DNA of 64,000 nt from UBA4736 sp002404015 (lineage in GTDB: Bacteria > Chloroflexota > Dormibacteria > Dormibacterales > Dormibacteraceae). The notes below the pieces were generated by a model. It was not told the DNA's origin. It did not search any database and saw nothing but the letters and a program-made list of their open reading frames with translations. Location of the stretch: positions 1 to 64,000 of the forward strand of contig DAIOCN010000001.1 in assembly GCA_036747295.1 (NCBI GenBank). The letters are read 5' to 3'. Shown here piece by piece: positions 27,550 to 35,474 of the stretch (positions within the stretch are counted from its first letter, which is position 1; every line of letters starts with the position of its first letter). Made by a program: the position numbers and the translations under genes.

Positions 27550-28421
27550 GCGCCCTCGATCACCGGCTCATCGACTGGTCCGCCGTCAGCCGGAGCGCCT
27601 ACCTGGTCGAGCAGTCCTTCCGGTACGAGTACCCGGCGCCCGTCCGCGAGCTCCGGCAACGGCTGCTGGTGATCCCGCCCTCTCGGTTCGGCGATCAGCG
27701 GCGCCTCGACCACCGGCTGGAGGTGCTTCTGCCCGGTGCAGAGGTCGACGACGGGGTCGACCGCTTTGGCAACGTGGTGATGGACGTCTACGCGCCGCGC
27801 GTCGAATCCAGCATCGAGTTCACGGCCCGGGTGCGCGTGGAGAGAGAGGCCGGGCACGTGAACAGGCTCGCGGATGGCTGGCTCGGTGACGGCTACCTGC
27901 TCGAGCCTACGCGGCTCACAGTGGCGGACACCCGCATCCAGTACGCCGCGGAGAAGCTGGCGGCCGCCTCGGCCTGGGGCCTCCCGCTCGCGGACCACAT
28001 CAACGACTGGGTGTACCAGTCCATGACCTACCAGGGCGACTGCACCGGCGTCAAGACGACCGCGGCCGAGGCTCTGACCATGGGTCGCGGCGTATGCCAG
28101 GACTACGCCCACATCATGCTCGCGGTCTGCCGGGCCTGCCGGCTGCCGGCCCGTTATGTCTCCGGCCACCTGGTGGGGGAGGGCGGTTCCCACGCCTGGG
28201 TCGAGGTGCTGCTGCCCACCGAGGACGGCACCGGCGACGCGATCGCCTGGAGCTTCGACCCCACCCACGCCGGCCGGGGCGGCCTCAACTACGTCACGAT
28301 CGCCATCGGCGGCGACTACGCCGACGTGGCGCCCACCTCGGGCAGCTATGTGGCGGCGGTGCAGGGCCGACTGAGCACCCGCAAGAGGGTGAGCCTCACC
28401 CAGCTCGAATACGCGGTCTGA
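27546..28421 (+). CDS. transglutaminase-like protein, intact triad (291 aa)
   Basis: An N-terminal transglutaminase beta-domain (VEQSFRYEYPAPVRELRQRL) is followed by the catalytic core: Cys in GRGVCQDYAHIMLAVCRACR, His in GGSHAWVEVL and Asp in FDPTHAGRG. The GTG overlaps the preceding stop. Paired with an apparently inactive paralogue just upstream, it is probably the catalytic partner. It completes the five-gene alpha-E/ATP-grasp/transglutaminase island. Confidence 0.9.
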   Translation: MSALDHRLIDWSAVSRSAYLVEQSFRYEYPAPVRELRQRLLVIPPSRFGDQRRLDHRLEVLLPGAEVDDGVDRFGNVVMDVYAPRVESSIEFTARVRVEREAGHVNRLADGWLGDGYLLEPTRLTVADTRIQYAAEKLAAASAWGLPLADHINDWVYQSMTYQGDCTGVKTTAAEALTMGRGVCQDYAHIMLAVCRACRLPARYVSGHLVGEGGSHAWVEVLLPTEDGTGDAIAWSFDPTHAGRGGLNYVTIAIGGDYADVAPTSGSYVAAVQGRLSTRKRVSLTQLEYAV

Positions 28422-28496
28422 GGCTCGGTCGAGATACCATCGGGGCTGGCCGGCCGGGTCGAACCCTCGGGCGGCTCGCTGTGGAGGTGATCGCGA

Positions 28497-28949
28497 ATGA
28501 GGGGTAAAGCCGGACCGAAATGGACAGTCCACGTCGCCGCCGCGCCCGAGGCGACCTACGCGTACCTGGTTGAGGTGACCCGGCATCCCGAGTGGGGAAT
28601 GGACGACATGACGGTGGAAGCCGAGACGCCGGGACCCACGAAGGTGGGCAGCCGCTACAAGGCGGAGGGCACCCTCCAGGGCAAGCGGAACCCCTCCACA
28701 GTCGTCATCACCGACCTGGACCCGCCTCGCCGAATCGAGTTCGAGGCCGAGGACAAGCGGGGCATCTCGGGCCACGTCTTCACGCTGACCGCTCAGGACG
28801 GCGGCACCCAGGTGACGCGCCAGATCTACGGCGTGAAGCAGCCCTTCATCGCTCCGCTCTTCCTGCTCCTGTTCAAAGGCGCGATCGATCAGAACTTCAA
28901 CGGCGCGCTGGCCAAGCTGAAGACGAGGCTCGACACCAAGACTGCCTAA
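28497..28949 (+). CDS. SRPBCC-family protein (150 aa)
   Basis: A single helix-grip (polyketide cyclase/dehydrase-like) domain. It begins WTVHVAAAPEATYAYLVEVT, has the ITDLDPPRRIEFEAED strand pair and ends with the long helix (GAIDQNFNGALAKLKTRL). It lies 75 bp behind the transglutaminase pair and may bind a small hydrophobic ligand. No catalytic residues can be named. Confidence 0.8.
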   Translation: MRGKAGPKWTVHVAAAPEATYAYLVEVTRHPEWGMDDMTVEAETPGPTKVGSRYKAEGTLQGKRNPSTVVITDLDPPRRIEFEAEDKRGISGHVFTLTAQDGGTQVTRQIYGVKQPFIAPLFLLLFKGAIDQNFNGALAKLKTRLDTKTA

Positions 28950-28961
28950 TTCGCGGGCGTC

Positions 28962-29372
28962 TCAGTCGAAAAGGCTCGCCAGCTGATCGGTGAAGTGCTT
29001 CCAGCCGTCGCCGTGTGAGCGCCGGCTTTCGCCGGTGGGGAGGCCGAGGTGGCGCAGCCGGAGCAGGGTGGCGGAACCGTCGGCGGTCAGCGTTATCTCC
29101 ACAGTGGTCGAACCGGGTGGGACCTCCGGGCTGTGCTCCCAGCCCCAGCTGAACACGAGGCGGCGGGGCGGCTCCACCTCGCGGTACTCACCGACCGCCA
29201 TGTTGCCTGACCCGGCGTCGATCCGGTAGCGCCCACCGGGTCGGGGGTCCGGCTCGGCCCCGACGCCCATCCAGGTGACGAACTTGGCGGGCTCGGTGAT
29301 GAAGGAGAACACAGTCTCGGGGGCCGCGGCGATGCGCCGCTCCACCAGGACTTCGCCTTCATGCGCGATCAA
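28962..29372 (-). CDS. AHSA1/SRPBCC-type protein (136 aa)
   Basis: A helix-grip domain of the AHSA1-like group (VERRIAAAPETVFSFITEPA; REVEPPRRLVFSWGWE). It overlaps the upstream ArsR-family gene by 4 nt. ArsR-AHSA1 pairs are a common bacterial arrangement in which the small repressor controls the SRPBCC gene. Function unknown. Confidence 0.85.
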   Translation of the reverse strand: MIAHEGEVLVERRIAAAPETVFSFITEPAKFVTWMGVGAEPDPRPGGRYRIDAGSGNMAVGEYREVEPPRRLVFSWGWEHSPEVPPGSTTVEITLTADGSATLLRLRHLGLPTGESRRSHGDGWKHFTDQLASLFD

Positions 29373-29683
29373 CGGTTCGATCTCGCCTTCTCCTCAGCCT
29401 CGGCCAGGAGTTGGAGCTGACTCAAGTTCTCGTCCCACATACGGCGCAGCAGCGGCTCCAGCGGCCGCAGTGCATCGCGGTCGGCCCGATAGAGCCTTTG
29501 GGTTCCCAGCCGGCGCTCCCGCACCAGGCCGGCGTTCTTCAGGACCCGGAGGTTCTGGGAGATCGCCGGCCAGGTGACGTCGAAGGCGGCTGCGATGTCG
29601 CCCGCCGGCCGCTCGGTGTTCCAGATCAGGCGCAGGATCTCACGGCGGCGGGGGCTGGCGAGTGCAGAGATCACGTCAGGCAT
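29369..29683 (-). CDS. ArsR-family transcriptional repressor (104 aa)
   Basis: A winged-helix protein with recognition region FDVTWPAISQNLRVLKNAGL followed by VRERRLGTQRLYRADRDAL. No Cys metal-sensor motif is present, so it is a non-metal ArsR. It is divergent from the SRPBCC gene at 29737, and an ATTACGTAAT palindrome lies between them. It likely represses itself, the coupled AHSA1 gene and the divergent SRPBCC gene. Confidence 0.88.
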   Translation of the reverse strand: MPDVISALASPRRREILRLIWNTERPAGDIAAAFDVTWPAISQNLRVLKNAGLVRERRLGTQRLYRADRDALRPLEPLLRRMWDENLSQLQLLAEAEEKARSNR

Positions 29684-29708
29684 CGGGATCTGCTAAAGAT
29701 ACTACTTA

Positions 29709-29718
29709 ATTACGTAAT
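29709..29718. promoter_or_regulatory. candidate ArsR operator
   Basis: A perfect 10-bp palindrome (ATTACGTAAT) in the AT-rich 53-bp divergent spacer between arsR-like and SRPBCC genes, 9 bp before a strong AGGAGG ribosome-binding site. Its position would block both promoters when bound. Confidence 0.55.
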
Positions 29719-29736
29719 CACTTTAGGAGGTCGAGC

Positions 29737-30165
29737 ATGGCCGTTTCGCTGAATCACTCGGTAGGGATCGAAGCCGAGCCGGACAAAATCTATGAGGCAT
29801 TGATCACGGGCCCAGGGCTGGCCTCTTTCTGGACGGCGGACAGCCAGGCCGAGCCCAAGGTCGGCTCGGTGGCGCACTTCGGCTTCTGCGGGCCCAAGCT
29901 CCAGATGCGGGTCGAGGAGCTGAAGCCGCAGAGCCTCGTGCGCTGGACCTGCCTGGGCGACTTTCCGACCTGGCCAGAGACGAAGGTCACGCGGCAGCTC
30001 AAACCGTCCGAGGCGGGCGGCATTGAGGTCAAATTCGTCCACGACGGCTGGAGCGACGCCGTGACCGCGGACGACCTGGCCCATGTGAACTACACCTGGG
30101 GCCAGGTGATGGCGCGGCTCAAGCAGTACGCGGAGACGGGTAAGCCGGCGCCGTACTTTCGCTGA
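29737..30165 (+). CDS. SRPBCC-family protein (142 aa)
   Basis: A helix-grip fold protein (VSLNHSVGIEAEPDKIYEAL at the start; VRWTCLGDFPTWPETKVTRQ in the middle; a final helix YTWGQVMARLKQYAETG). A strong AGGAGG is placed 7 nt before the ATG. It is the third SRPBCC gene within 1.7 kb and is likely under control of the divergent ArsR protein. The tandem repeat array begins right after its stop. Confidence 0.82.
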   Translation: MAVSLNHSVGIEAEPDKIYEALITGPGLASFWTADSQAEPKVGSVAHFGFCGPKLQMRVEELKPQSLVRWTCLGDFPTWPETKVTRQLKPSEAGGIEVKFVHDGWSDAVTADDLAHVNYTWGQVMARLKQYAETGKPAPYFR

Positions 30166-30522
30166 CGCTACGGGGGAAGAACCTAGCGGTTCCTCCCCTG
30201 GACCCTACCTCCCTTTTTGGAGGACTTATATGTTGGTGCGCGAATCGAATTCGGGATTCAGATAGGCCCGGCGGAGCCGGGCCTACCGCACGGCGTTTTC
30301 GCTAGCGCTACGGGGGAAGAACTTAGCGCTTCCTCCCCCGTACCCCACCTCCCTTTTTGGAGGACTTATACGTTGGTGCGCGAATCGAATTCGGGACTGA
30401 GACGGCCCGGCCGAGCCGGGCCTACCGCACCTCGTTTTCGCTAGCGCTACGGGGAAGAACCTAGCGGTTCCTCCCCCGTACCCCACCTCCCTTTTTGGAG
30501 GACTTATACGTTGGTGCGCGAA

Positions 30523-30622
30523 NNNNNNNNNNNNNNNNNNNNNNNNNNNNNNNNNNNNNNNNNNNNNNNNNNNNNNNNNNNNNNNNNNNNNNNNNNNNNN
30601 NNNNNNNNNNNNNNNNNNNNNN
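30523..30622. other. assembly gap of 100 N
   Basis: Exactly 100 N inside the tandem array. The flanks fit one unit with about 40 bp missing between them, so the true gap is that or that plus whole 139-bp units. Confidence 0.99.
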
Positions 30623-30852
30623 CCGCACCTCGTTTTCGCTAGCGCTACGGGGGAAGAACCTAGCGGTTCCTCCCCCGTACCCCACTTCCCTTTTTGGAGG
30701 ACTTATACGTTGGTGCGCGAATCGAATTCGGGACTCAGACGGCCCGGCGGAGCCGGGCCTACCGCACCTCGTTTTCGCTAGCGCTACGGGGGAAGAACCT
30801 AGCGGTTCCTCCCCCGGACCCTACCTCCCTTTTTGGAGGACTTATACGTTGG

Positions 30853-30952
30853 NNNNNNNNNNNNNNNNNNNNNNNNNNNNNNNNNNNNNNNNNNNNNNNN
30901 NNNNNNNNNNNNNNNNNNNNNNNNNNNNNNNNNNNNNNNNNNNNNNNNNNNN
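30853..30952. other. assembly gap of 100 N
   Basis: Exactly 100 N. Removing it joins the flanks seamlessly within the unit (..CGTTGG then TGCGCG..), so the real missing length is zero or a multiple of the 139-bp period. Confidence 0.99.
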
Positions 30953-31168
30953 TGCGCGAATCGAATTCGGGACTCAGACAGCCCGGCGGAGCCGGGCCTA
31001 CCGCACCTCGTTTTCGCTAGCGCTACGGGGGAGGAACCTAGCGGTTCCTTCCCCGGACCCTACCTCCCTTTTTGGAGGACTTATACGTTGGTGCGCGAAT
31101 CGAATTCGGGACTCAGACAGCCCGGCGGAGCCGGGCCTACCGCACCGCGCTGGGTTCTTTATTTGGGC

Positions 31169-32494
31169 CTAGGCGTCGGCTGCTGCCGCCGCCAGAGAGG
31201 CTGCTACTGGTAGGGCGTCCACCACTTCGCCCACGACGAGGACCGCCGGCCCTTCGAGTGGGGACTTGAGAACTGCGTTCGCGAGGCCGCCCAGGGGGGC
31301 CCGGATCACCGCCTGCTGCCTGGTGGTGGCGCCTGACACCAACGCGGCCGGGCGCTGCAAGCCGACGACCCTGGCCAGCCGGGCGGCCGTCTCGCGGAGC
31401 GTGGCCAGTGGCATCAGGAGAATCAGCGTGTCGGCGGCCTCTGCCAGCCGCTCAAGCCGGGGCCCCTCCTCGTCGGCGGCGTGGGCGGTGGCGACCGCGA
31501 ACGACGAGGCCACTCCGCGCATCGTCAGCGGGATTCCGGCCGCGGCCGGGGCGGCCAGGGCGGAGCTCACGCCAGGCACGACGATGACCTCGATCCCGGC
31601 GTCCAACAGCGCCGCCATCTCCTCACCGCCGCGGCCGAACACGAACGGGTCACCGCCCTTCAGGCGTACGACTTCGTGGCCCGCCCGAGCGGCCTCGATC
31701 ATCGCCTGGTTGATGGCAGTCTGCTCGGTGCTCCGCCCGCCGGCCCGCTTTCCCACGTCCACCAGCTCTGCCTGGGGGCCGGCCAGGGCCAGGACGGCCG
31801 CCGAGACCAGGGCGTCGTGAAACACCACGTCCGCGTCGAAAAGGCGCTCCTGGGCGCCCAGGGTGAGCAGGTCGGGGTCGCCCGGGCCGGCGCCCACCAG
31901 CGCCACCCGCCCCGGCTGGGGGCGGCCTGCCGACGCCGCGATGGCCGCCGCCTCGTAGTCGGCCTCGGACTGCCGGCCCTCGCGCAGCAGCAACCGCACC
32001 CCTGATCGCAGCAGCCGCCGGTACACGGCGGTCTGCGCGGCCAGCGGCACACCCTCGGCGCGAAGCGCCCGCCGGATGGCGCCGACTCGGGCCACGAAGG
32101 GGCCCCACTCAGCACCCAGCATCCGCTCCAGCCGGGCCCTCAGGGCGGAGGCCAGGAACGGGCTTTCGCCCGATGTCGAGATCGCGACCAGGAGCGGCTC
32201 CCGGTTCACGACGGCGGGCATGATGAACCGGCAGCGCTCTGGCCGGTCGACCACGTTCACCAGGATGTCCAGCCGCTCGGCCTCCTCCCAGACCCTGCGG
32301 TTGACCTCCTCGTCACCGGTGGCGTCGAAGACCAGCCGGGCGCCGGCCAGGCTCCCCTCCTCGAAAGTGGGCAGCTCTCGGACCGCGGCTCCTGCCGCCC
32401 GGAGCCCGGCCGACTTCTCTCTGGCCAGCTCGTCGGTGCCGAGCACGAGGCAGTCCTGGCCGCGCAGGTCCAGGAAGACCGGGTAGTACCTCAG
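31169..32494 (-). CDS. cysG: siroheme synthase: Met8-like domain plus uroporphyrinogen-III methyltransferase
   Basis: The N-terminal ~150 residues are a precorrin-2 dehydrogenase/ferrochelatase domain (YYPVFLDLRG; VVDRPERCRFIMPAVVNREP; ISTSGESPFLA). The remainder is a SUMT/CobA methyltransferase (ALVGAGPGDPDLLTLGA; VVRLKGGDPFVFGRGGEE). The enzyme makes siroheme for sulfite or nitrite reductase. The conserved N-terminus lies upstream of the first GTG (32446). The only sensible start is a CTG at 32494 that overlaps the TGA of cysC-sat and has AGGAGG seven nt upstream. The NAD-binding glycine motif is degenerate (LGTDELAREK). It is the last gene of the sulfur operon. Confidence 0.92.
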   Translation of the reverse strand: MRYYPVFLDLRGQDCLVLGTDELAREKSAGLRAAGAAVRELPTFEEGSLAGARLVFDATGDEEVNRRVWEEAERLDILVNVVDRPERCRFIMPAVVNREPLLVAISTSGESPFLASALRARLERMLGAEWGPFVARVGAIRRALRAEGVPLAAQTAVYRRLLRSGVRLLLREGRQSEADYEAAAIAASAGRPQPGRVALVGAGPGDPDLLTLGAQERLFDADVVFHDALVSAAVLALAGPQAELVDVGKRAGGRSTEQTAINQAMIEAARAGHEVVRLKGGDPFVFGRGGEEMAALLDAGIEVIVVPGVSSALAAPAAAGIPLTMRGVASSFAVATAHAADEEGPRLERLAEAADTLILLMPLATLRETAARLARVVGLQRPAALVSGATTRQQAVIRAPLGGLANAVLKSPLEGPAVLVVGEVVDALPVAASLAAAAADA

Positions 32495-34137
32495 ACCACA
32501 GCCTCCTCGGCGTAGGCGGCGCGCAGGACGTCCGCCACCTCGGCACGGGTGAACTCGGCCGGCAGCTCCTGGCCGGAGGCCAGCAGCTCGCGCACGCGGG
32601 TCCCGCTCAGCGAGGCGTGCGCCTCGGCCGGGTGGGGGCAGGTGCGGGTGGAGGCCAGGCTGCCGCAGCGGCGGCAGAAGAAGGAGTTCTCGAAGCGGAG
32701 GATCTCGATGCCCAGCTCCTCAGGCGTGTACTGGTCGAAGATCCGCTGCGCGGCGTAAGTGTCGTAGTAGCTGCCGACCCCCGCGTGATCGCGGCCCACG
32801 ATGAAGTGGGTGCAGCCGTGGTTGCGGCGCACTATGGCGTGGAACACGGCCTCCTTGGGCCCGGCGTACCGCATCCAGGCCGGGTTGGTCGCCAGCAGCA
32901 CGCGCTCAGCCGGGAAGTAGCCCTCGAGCAGCGCCTCGTAGCAGCGCATGCGGACCTCGGCCGGGATGTCACCGCTCTTGGTCTCGCCGACCAGCGGGTG
33001 CAGCAGCAGGCCGTCCACGAGCTCCAGGGCGACCTTCTGCAGGTACTCGTGGGCCCTGTGCACCGGGTTGCGGGTCTGGAAGCCGACCATCGTGCGCCAG
33101 CCGCGCTTCTCCTTGACGGCCCTGACCTGGCTCGGGGTCAGGTCCTGCTCCGGGAAGCTGGTGGGCGGCCGGCCCAGCGCGGTCACCTTCCCTCCGAGCG
33201 CCAGCGACCCAGAGGCGCACAGGGCGGCCACGCCGGGGTGGGCGACCTCCTCCGTGCCGTAGACCGTCAGCGCCTCGGGCCGGTGGGGCGCCGCGAAGCC
33301 GCCGGCAACATCGAGGACCCCGATCGGAACGCCTTCCCGCCAGAGTCCGACGCGATCCCCCTGCGGCGCAGCGTTCACCCGCAGCGTGACCGGGACCGTG
33401 AAGGGCTGGCCGCCGGCCAGCCGGCCGTTCTCGATCACGGCGCGGTAGTCGGCCTCGGTCAAGAAGCCGTCCAGCGGGCTCAGGGCGCCCGATCCCAGCA
33501 TGTAGATGTCGGCCGCCTCGCGAGGGCCCACGTCGAGGCGGGGGAGTCCAGCCGCCTCGGCCCGGGCGTCAGCCAGCTTCTCGCCCTCGATCAGCCGGGT
33601 GGGGGCGGCTCCGGCGATCACGCGTCGCCGCGCCAGCTCGCCCAGGATCCGGTCCGTCGACTGCTGGACCGTCTCCAGCTCGCTGTCCACCACCAGCTCC
33701 GGGTTGAGCGGTGGCTCGTAGGGGTCGCTGACGCCCGTGAAGTTGGCGAGCTCGCCGGCCAGGGCCTTCTTGTAGAGGCCCTTCACGTCGCGCCGCACCA
33801 GCTCGTCCAGCGAGGCCCGGACGTACACCTCGAAGAACCCGGGACTCTGGGCCCGGATCTCGTCGCGGATCTCCCGGTAGGGCGAGATCGCGGCCGCGAT
33901 GGCCACGCCCCCGCTCCGGGCCACGAGCCGCGCCACGTAGCCGATCCGGCGGATGTTGGTGTCCCTGTCTTCCTTGGAGAAGCCGAGCCCCTTGGACAGG
34001 TGGGTCCGGACCTCGTCGCCGTCCAGGATCTCGACGTGGCTGCCATGGGCCCGCAGCTCCGCCCCGACCCGTTCGGCGAGGGTCGACTTGCCGGCGCCCG
34101 AGAGGCCGGTGAACCAGATTACGAAACCTCGACTCAT
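32491..34137 (-). CDS. fused APS kinase - ATP sulfurylase (548 aa)
   Basis: Residues 1 to ~180 are adenylylsulfate kinase with P-loop GLSGAGKST and downstream SPYREIRDEIRA. The rest is ATP sulfurylase with QTRNPVHRAHEYL (HxxH site), GRDHAGVGSYYD and a C-terminal Cys set (CRRCGSLASTRTCPH) that may bind zinc. It activates sulfate to APS and phosphorylates it to PAPS. The kinase-first order matches the animal PAPS synthase layout and some bacterial fusions. ATG 34137 overlaps the stop of the upstream chimera; a longer frame to 34800 only reads antisense-like residues over that gene. Confidence 0.95.
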   Translation of the reverse strand: MSRGFVIWFTGLSGAGKSTLAERVGAELRAHGSHVEILDGDEVRTHLSKGLGFSKEDRDTNIRRIGYVARLVARSGGVAIAAAISPYREIRDEIRAQSPGFFEVYVRASLDELVRRDVKGLYKKALAGELANFTGVSDPYEPPLNPELVVDSELETVQQSTDRILGELARRRVIAGAAPTRLIEGEKLADARAEAAGLPRLDVGPREAADIYMLGSGALSPLDGFLTEADYRAVIENGRLAGGQPFTVPVTLRVNAAPQGDRVGLWREGVPIGVLDVAGGFAAPHRPEALTVYGTEEVAHPGVAALCASGSLALGGKVTALGRPPTSFPEQDLTPSQVRAVKEKRGWRTMVGFQTRNPVHRAHEYLQKVALELVDGLLLHPLVGETKSGDIPAEVRMRCYEALLEGYFPAERVLLATNPAWMRYAGPKEAVFHAIVRRNHGCTHFIVGRDHAGVGSYYDTYAAQRIFDQYTPEELGIEILRFENSFFCRRCGSLASTRTCPHPAEAHASLSGTRVRELLASGQELPAEFTRAEVADVLRAAYAEEAVV

Positions 34138-35255
34138 GCTTCTCCCAGCCCCCAGCGGCGCTTGATCCGGCCATCGACAACTCCGAACACCCCGTCGATC
34201 GCGATCCCGACGGCGAAGATCACGATCATCAGAGCCAGGAGCTGCTCGGCGTCCGAGAACTCCCTTGCGAACTGCAGCCGCACCCCGAGCGACGCCTGGT
34301 GGCCGACGATGCCCAGCAGCTCGCCGGCCATGAGGCTGCGCCAGGCGAAGGCCCAACCCTGCTTCAGACCGCCCACAAAAGCCGGCAGCGCGGCGGGCAG
34401 GATCACGTGCCGGTACAGGCCCAGGCCGCGCGCGCCCATGGTGCGGCCCACGCGGATCAGGAGCGGCTGCACGTGGTCCACCCCGCTCAGCAGCCCGCCG
34501 GCGATCGCGGGCGCCGCGCCCAGCAGCACCACGAAGAAGATCGCCCCCTCGCTGAGCCCGAAGAGGAGGACCGCGAGCGGAAACCAGGCGATCGAGGGCA
34601 TGGACTGGAGCCCGAGGATCGCGGACCCCACGTCGTAGAGGTCCTCGACTTCGTCCGCCGGCTGGCTGTCCGCCGCCAGCTCGCCGTCGATCCAGATCTC
34701 GTGGTAGGCGCGGGTCCTCGGCGTCAGCGCGCCGACCAGCCCCGCCACGAAGGTGCGCGCCTGTGTCCGCAGCTCGTCCTGCTCGGGCGCCGGGCAGCAC
34801 ATGATGTTGCGCTGCTGGTCGCCGCAGCCCCCCAACGTGGTCATCAGGGCGTCGTTGATGGCCCGGATGCCCGCGTGCAGGTCGCCCTTCAGGACCCCGT
34901 GGAGCTGGAAGTCCTGGCGAGTGGTGACCCGGAGGCTGCCGTCACCCCAGCGGCCGGCGATCTCGTCGTGGGCGAGGTAGCCCTCGGGGCTGACCAGGCC
35001 GCCCGGGATCCGGGTCCTGATCATCATCTGGTGGTGCTTGGCGTGGCCCCTGGCGCGGGCTTCGGCGCGCCGGTCGCGATCCTCCTGCTGGTAGACGCCG
35101 TGAAACTTCAGGATGTGGGCCGCCGGCTCCGTGAAGACAGGCGTGTCCTGGTCGAGCTCGGCCCTGATCGAGCCTCGGAGATGCCGGCTCTCGGCCTTTA
35201 TCCGCTCGACCTTGGACTGGTCGTCGGGGAGTGGGGGAGTGGGGAGTGCGTTCAT
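34134..35255 (-). CDS. chimeric ORF: truncated sulfite/nitrite reductase fused to truncated ABC permease (373 aa)
   Basis: Residues 1 to ~207 match the N-terminal half of ferredoxin-dependent sulfite/nitrite reductases (KHHQMMIRTRIPGGLVSPEG; VTTRQDFQLHGVLKGDLHAG; GGCGDQQRNIMCCPAP; AYHEIWIDGE). The sequence then switches near 34631 to an SsuC/TauC/NrtB-type permease (LQSMPSIAWFPLAVLLFGLS; permease loop MGARGLGLYRHVILPAALP). Lost are the siroheme/[4Fe-4S]-binding C-terminus of the reductase and the first helices of the permease. An in-frame deletion between two genes of a sulfur operon explains this best. Neither half should work as usual. An assembly chimera is possible. Confidence 0.85.
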   Translation of the reverse strand: MNALPTPPLPDDQSKVERIKAESRHLRGSIRAELDQDTPVFTEPAAHILKFHGVYQQEDRDRRAEARARGHAKHHQMMIRTRIPGGLVSPEGYLAHDEIAGRWGDGSLRVTTRQDFQLHGVLKGDLHAGIRAINDALMTTLGGCGDQQRNIMCCPAPEQDELRTQARTFVAGLVGALTPRTRAYHEIWIDGELAADSQPADEVEDLYDVGSAILGLQSMPSIAWFPLAVLLFGLSEGAIFFVVLLGAAPAIAGGLLSGVDHVQPLLIRVGRTMGARGLGLYRHVILPAALPAFVGGLKQGWAFAWRSLMAGELLGIVGHQASLGVRLQFAREFSDAEQLLALMIVIFAVGIAIDGVFGVVDGRIKRRWGLGEA

Positions 35256-35340
35256 ACCTGCTGGGTTCGGATGGACGGAGGATGCGGCCGGCCGGCGGGC
35301 CGGGAAAACGCGCTCGATGGGCTCTCACGCCCGGATCGCG

Positions 35341-35430
35341 TCAGCTACAGGAGCAGCTCGAGAGGCGCCCATAGTCGAGCTCGCGGCGGCGCGCGAGATA
35401 CGTGCAGGCGAACTCGCCCTGGGGAGGCAT
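35341..35430 (-). CDS. Cys-rich leader peptide of the sulfur operon (29 aa)
   Basis: A 29-codon frame begins MPPQGEFACTYL and ends ARRRELDYGRLSSCSCS followed by the stop. The basic RR..D..R element with terminal alternating Cys codons resembles the leader peptides that precede sulfur and cysteine genes in Actinobacteria. There, ribosome stalling at Cys codons regulates the operon. The ATG lies 6 nt behind a -10 box, so it would be leaderless. The chimeric reductase/permease gene starts 85 bp downstream. Confidence 0.7.
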   Translation of the reverse strand: MPPQGEFACTYLARRRELDYGRLSSCSCS

Positions 35431-35436
35431 CGCCCG

Positions 35437-35465
35437 ACTGTAAGGGCGCGCGCTCTCGAGGGCAA
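35437..35465 (-). promoter_or_regulatory. promoter of the sulfur operon leader
   Basis: On the minus strand, a -35 TTGCCC (35465-35460) is separated by exactly 17 nt from a -10 TACAGT (35442-35437). The leader ATG follows after 6 nt. This is the best-spaced promoter I found in the window and predicts a leaderless transcript. Confidence 0.65.
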
Positions 35466-35474
35466 GGGCTCCCT

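Larger units (their letters stand above)
30168..31150 (+). repeat. tandem array of ~139-bp hairpin-rich units, with two assembly gaps
   Basis: The element AGGACTTATA recurs at 30221, 30361, 30499, 30698, 30837 and 31076; intervals not crossing N runs are 138-140 bp. Each unit holds in order: a hairpin of about 12 bp (arm GGGGGAAGAACC, loop TAGC), a CCTCC-CTTTTT-GGAGG hairpin, a CGAATTCG palindrome, a perfect GGCCCGGC/GCCGGGCC hairpin, and a CGCTAGCG palindrome. Units differ by a few substitutions. At least six are visible. No protein is supported by the frames crossing it. The true copy number is unknown. Confidence 0.92.

Noticed and set aside
30168..31150. CRISPR array
   Set aside because: The whole ~139-bp unit repeats; there are no variable spacers of constant length and no cas genes nearby.
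30217..31213. ORFs running through the tandem array and N gaps
   Set aside because: They are periodic translations of the 139-bp unit with runs of X; units end in different frames and no RBS is linked.
34138..34800. N-terminal extension of the cysC-sat frame
   Set aside because: It overlaps the reductase/permease chimera in another frame and reads as Arg/Ala/Gly-rich noise; the kinase domain begins properly at ATG 34137.
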